Shown: positions 6,095 to 7,788 of the stretch, one piece after another | Numbering within the stretch: position 1 is the stretch's first letter | Layout of the letters: each line of letters opens with the position of its first letter | DNA from: Firmicutes bacterium UBA5473 | Lineage (GTDB): Bacteria > Bacillota > DTU084 | NCBI GenBank assembly: GCA_002427165.1 | Contig: DIQB01000106.1 | Coordinates: 3,367-11,154 of the forward strand | Length of the DNA: 7,788 nucleotides | Direction: 5' to 3' | Translations under genes and position numbers: made by a program | Notes under the pieces: generated by a model | Databases searched by the model: none | What the model saw: only the letters and a program-made list of their open reading frames with translations | What the model was told of the DNA's origin: nothing

Positions 6095-7788
6095 ATGAAA
6101 CCATATTCCCGCATTATGTTGGCTCTGATCTTAGTTATGATTGTGGGCATTGCCTGCCAGGCCAAACTGGAACTTGGTGGTAACATCTTCGCTGAGTTTA
6201 TTAGCGATCCAAAGAATTTTGATCCTTCAAACACGCGCACGGATCCATGGCGCAGTGGTGATCAGGGAGGAATCGTCCTTCCAGGTTACTATGTGGGTCA
6301 GTTTACCAAGATTAATTTAAACATGAAATTAACAGATAACCAAGTGGAAGCTTTTGTCCCTTTGACACTGAGTGTCAATCCCTTTAGCGTGCGCGGGGAA
6401 AGCGGTAGCAGTATTAGCTGGCAGGCAGTGCTGGTAGCAGAGGATTATCTGAATATCCCTTATCATTTTTCTATGAAAGTTCCGAACTTTAACTTTGCTG
6501 CCAGTAGTAAGCCCATAGGTGACCCTCGTTTTGGTTTTGCTGATTTTGAGGATTCACTAGGGATTATGAGAAGACCCAATTCCCTGCAGCCTTTGCTTAC
6601 ATTTAAGATCGACGCACAAATGCCTCGAGAGTATGTTGGAAGGGCTTATGTGCTTTTTGATCAAGCTGTAGCCGGTATTCCCATCTGGGAGCGAATTCCC
6701 CAAAGCGTAGCCGCAGAACCGCTAGGTGGCAGCACAATCGGCGAGTTCGGCTTTATCGACGAGGTTGCCCAGTACAAGTTTGCCCAGGTTGGTAAGAACA
6801 CAAAGTTTGGCCAGTTAGGCTTTTTTGTAGGCCAGAAGAATGTTGAGAATCCCTCATTTCGGATGAAGAATGCAGATGATTCCCTATCTGCGGGAACAGT
6901 TTTTACCAGATGGGGATATGAGAAGAATAACTATGGCTTTGATTTTAAGACTCGAGTCGGCTCCAACCTCCAGATAAATACAACTGTTTTTGGCAGCGAT
7001 GTGAATTGGTATCAATATGATAGCCAACGGCAGGTTGATGATCGAGGGTTCTTTGTCAAAAGATGGTATCCATCGGAACTCAAAGGGAAACTTGCAGGTA
7101 TGGCCGGGAACTTCAAAGCTGACTTAAAATTGGGAGGGAATCGATTCTCTTTGGAGGCAATAGCAGTAGAGCCTGATTTTCAGGCAGTGGCAGCAGTGCA
7201 AGATCAGTTCTCCCCCCTGGAGCGCCTTCTGCCACGATCAGCTGCAGATCAGGTGCTGGAGCGCAAGACGCAGCTGTTCTTTGATCCTGCAGGTTCTCTT
7301 TTGGGAAAAGCTGTAGATAGTAGTCCGGTTGTGGATTATCTGGGCAAAAGGAAGTTAGCTCTTGCCTTTGCCAAAGAAGGACAGATCTATCAGCTACCTG
7401 TTACCTTCACCATCCGTGGTCAGGACATTGCCTCTTTAGATGGGGCTGGGGCAGGGAAGCTAGAGCGTGATCCGAAAACAGGCGCCTATTTAATAAAAGA
7501 TCAACGAGGCGTAAATGTCAGTTTAGGCTATCGAGGCTCGCAAAACAGTTGGCTTTTGGAAGGGGAAAACTCTAATTTTCTTGCAGATGAAGATTACATT
7601 AAAGCCCTACGCGCATCAGCAGGACACGGGTGGCAGAGCGCGAATCTAAAAAACACTCTGGAGCGAGTATGGCGGCTGAAGGGCAGTGGATTGGAAAACA
7701 ATGAGGGAACCACAACGAAGCTTACTTCCACCTTATCGGGGAACCTAGGGCAGACAAACTACAGTCTGGCTTTAGATTTGCGGACTGG
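6095..7788 (+). CDS. Large exported beta-rich envelope protein, 3'-truncated, family not recognised
   Basis: The frame is open from the ATG at 6095 to the window's right edge, giving 564 residues without a stop. The N-terminus MKPYSRIMLALILVMIVGIACQA is a signal peptide. Cleavage after CQA (23) is likely; GIAC (18-21) is only a weak lipobox. The mature part starts KLELGGN and has many short alternating polar/hydrophobic stretches, such as INLNMKL, VEAFVPLTLSVN, LQINTTVFGSDVNWYQYD and NYSLALDL, separated by charged or Gly/Asn turns. This fits an outer-membrane beta-barrel or a barrel with a periplasmic or surface domain. A less barrel-like stretch around residues 350-430 (ERLLPRSAADQVLERKTQ) may be a plug, loop or helical insert. 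I do not recognise the family. Its place directly behind the PorV-like barrel suggests a shared role in envelope assembly, export or anchoring of the upstream proteins, which is inference. Confidence 0.7.
   Translation, partial: MKPYSRIMLALILVMIVGIACQAKLELGGNIFAEFISDPKNFDPSNTRTDPWRSGDQGGIVLPGYYVGQFTKINLNMKLTDNQVEAFVPLTLSVNPFSVRGESGSSISWQAVLVAEDYLNIPYHFSMKVPNFNFAASSKPIGDPRFGFADFEDSLGIMRRPNSLQPLLTFKIDAQMPREYVGRAYVLFDQAVAGIPIWERIPQSVAAEPLGGSTIGEFGFIDEVAQYKFAQVGKNTKFGQLGFFVGQKNVENPSFRMKNADDSLSAGTVFTRWGYEKNNYGFDFKTRVGSNLQINTTVFGSDVNWYQYDSQRQVDDRGFFVKRWYPSELKGKLAGMAGNFKADLKLGGNRFSLEAIAVEPDFQAVAAVQDQFSPLERLLPRSAADQVLERKTQLFFDPAGSLLGKAVDSSPVVDYLGKRKLALAFAKEGQIYQLPVTFTIRGQDIASLDGAGAGKLERDPKTGAYLIKDQRGVNVSLGYRGSQNSWLLEGENSNFLADEDYIKALRASAGHGWQSANLKNTLERVWRLKGSGLENNEGTTTKLTSTLSGNLGQTNYSLALDLRT

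Noticed and set aside
1..7788. CRISPR array, tRNA/rRNA genes, insertion sequence or transposase
   Set aside because: No regularly spaced direct repeats, no recognised RNA gene sequences, and no transposase-like protein or terminal inverted repeats were seen.

Overview
This window is a same-strand cluster of exported and envelope proteins from a diderm bacterium. All five genes are on the + strand and each intact N-terminus carries a signal peptide. No cytoplasmic enzyme, mobile element, CRISPR array, tRNA or rRNA is visible. Two proteins look like outer-membrane beta-barrels, and the smaller ends in a residue pattern fitting the BAM beta-signal, so an outer membrane is likely. Shine-Dalgarno sites are strong (GGTGAGG, GGAGG, AGAGGTG) and base composition is moderate. 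A diderm Firmicutes lineage (Limnochordia- or Halanaerobiales-like) or an FCB-type candidate phylum would fit, but lineage is inference and cannot be settled from this sequence.

Layout: (1) 1-756 is the C-terminal part of a protein resembling DUF6067/GH123-like glycoside hydrolases, open at the left edge. (2) 757-856 is intergenic and holds a strong stem-loop (764-799) and the ribosome binding site of the next gene, with no convincing promoter. (3) 857-1507 encodes a small secreted protein made of one jelly-roll-like (LamG/ConA-like) domain. (4) 1507-5208 encodes a secreted, stalk-like protein of about 1230 residues. Its N-terminal domain is a paralogue of the preceding protein. It continues with a calcium-loop motif, several Ig-like domains (Big_1 type, then SbsA/Big_5 type), a ZU5-like domain and a C-terminal FlgD-like Ig domain of the kind that resembles type IX secretion sorting domains. 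(5) 5234-6079 encodes a 281-residue PorV/PorQ/FadL-like beta-barrel. (6) 6095 to the right edge encodes a large exported beta-rich protein, truncated at 564 residues and not recognised.

Genes 857-1507, 1507-5208, 5234-6079 and 6095-end are spaced by -1, 25 and 15 bases, so they are very likely one operon. The most interesting reading is a cell-surface display or secretion module: a long adhesin-like cargo with a sorting-like C-terminal domain, a small paralogue of its tip domain, and a PorV-like barrel plus a second large envelope protein that could export or anchor them. The domain calls come from reading the sequence; the functional link is inference.
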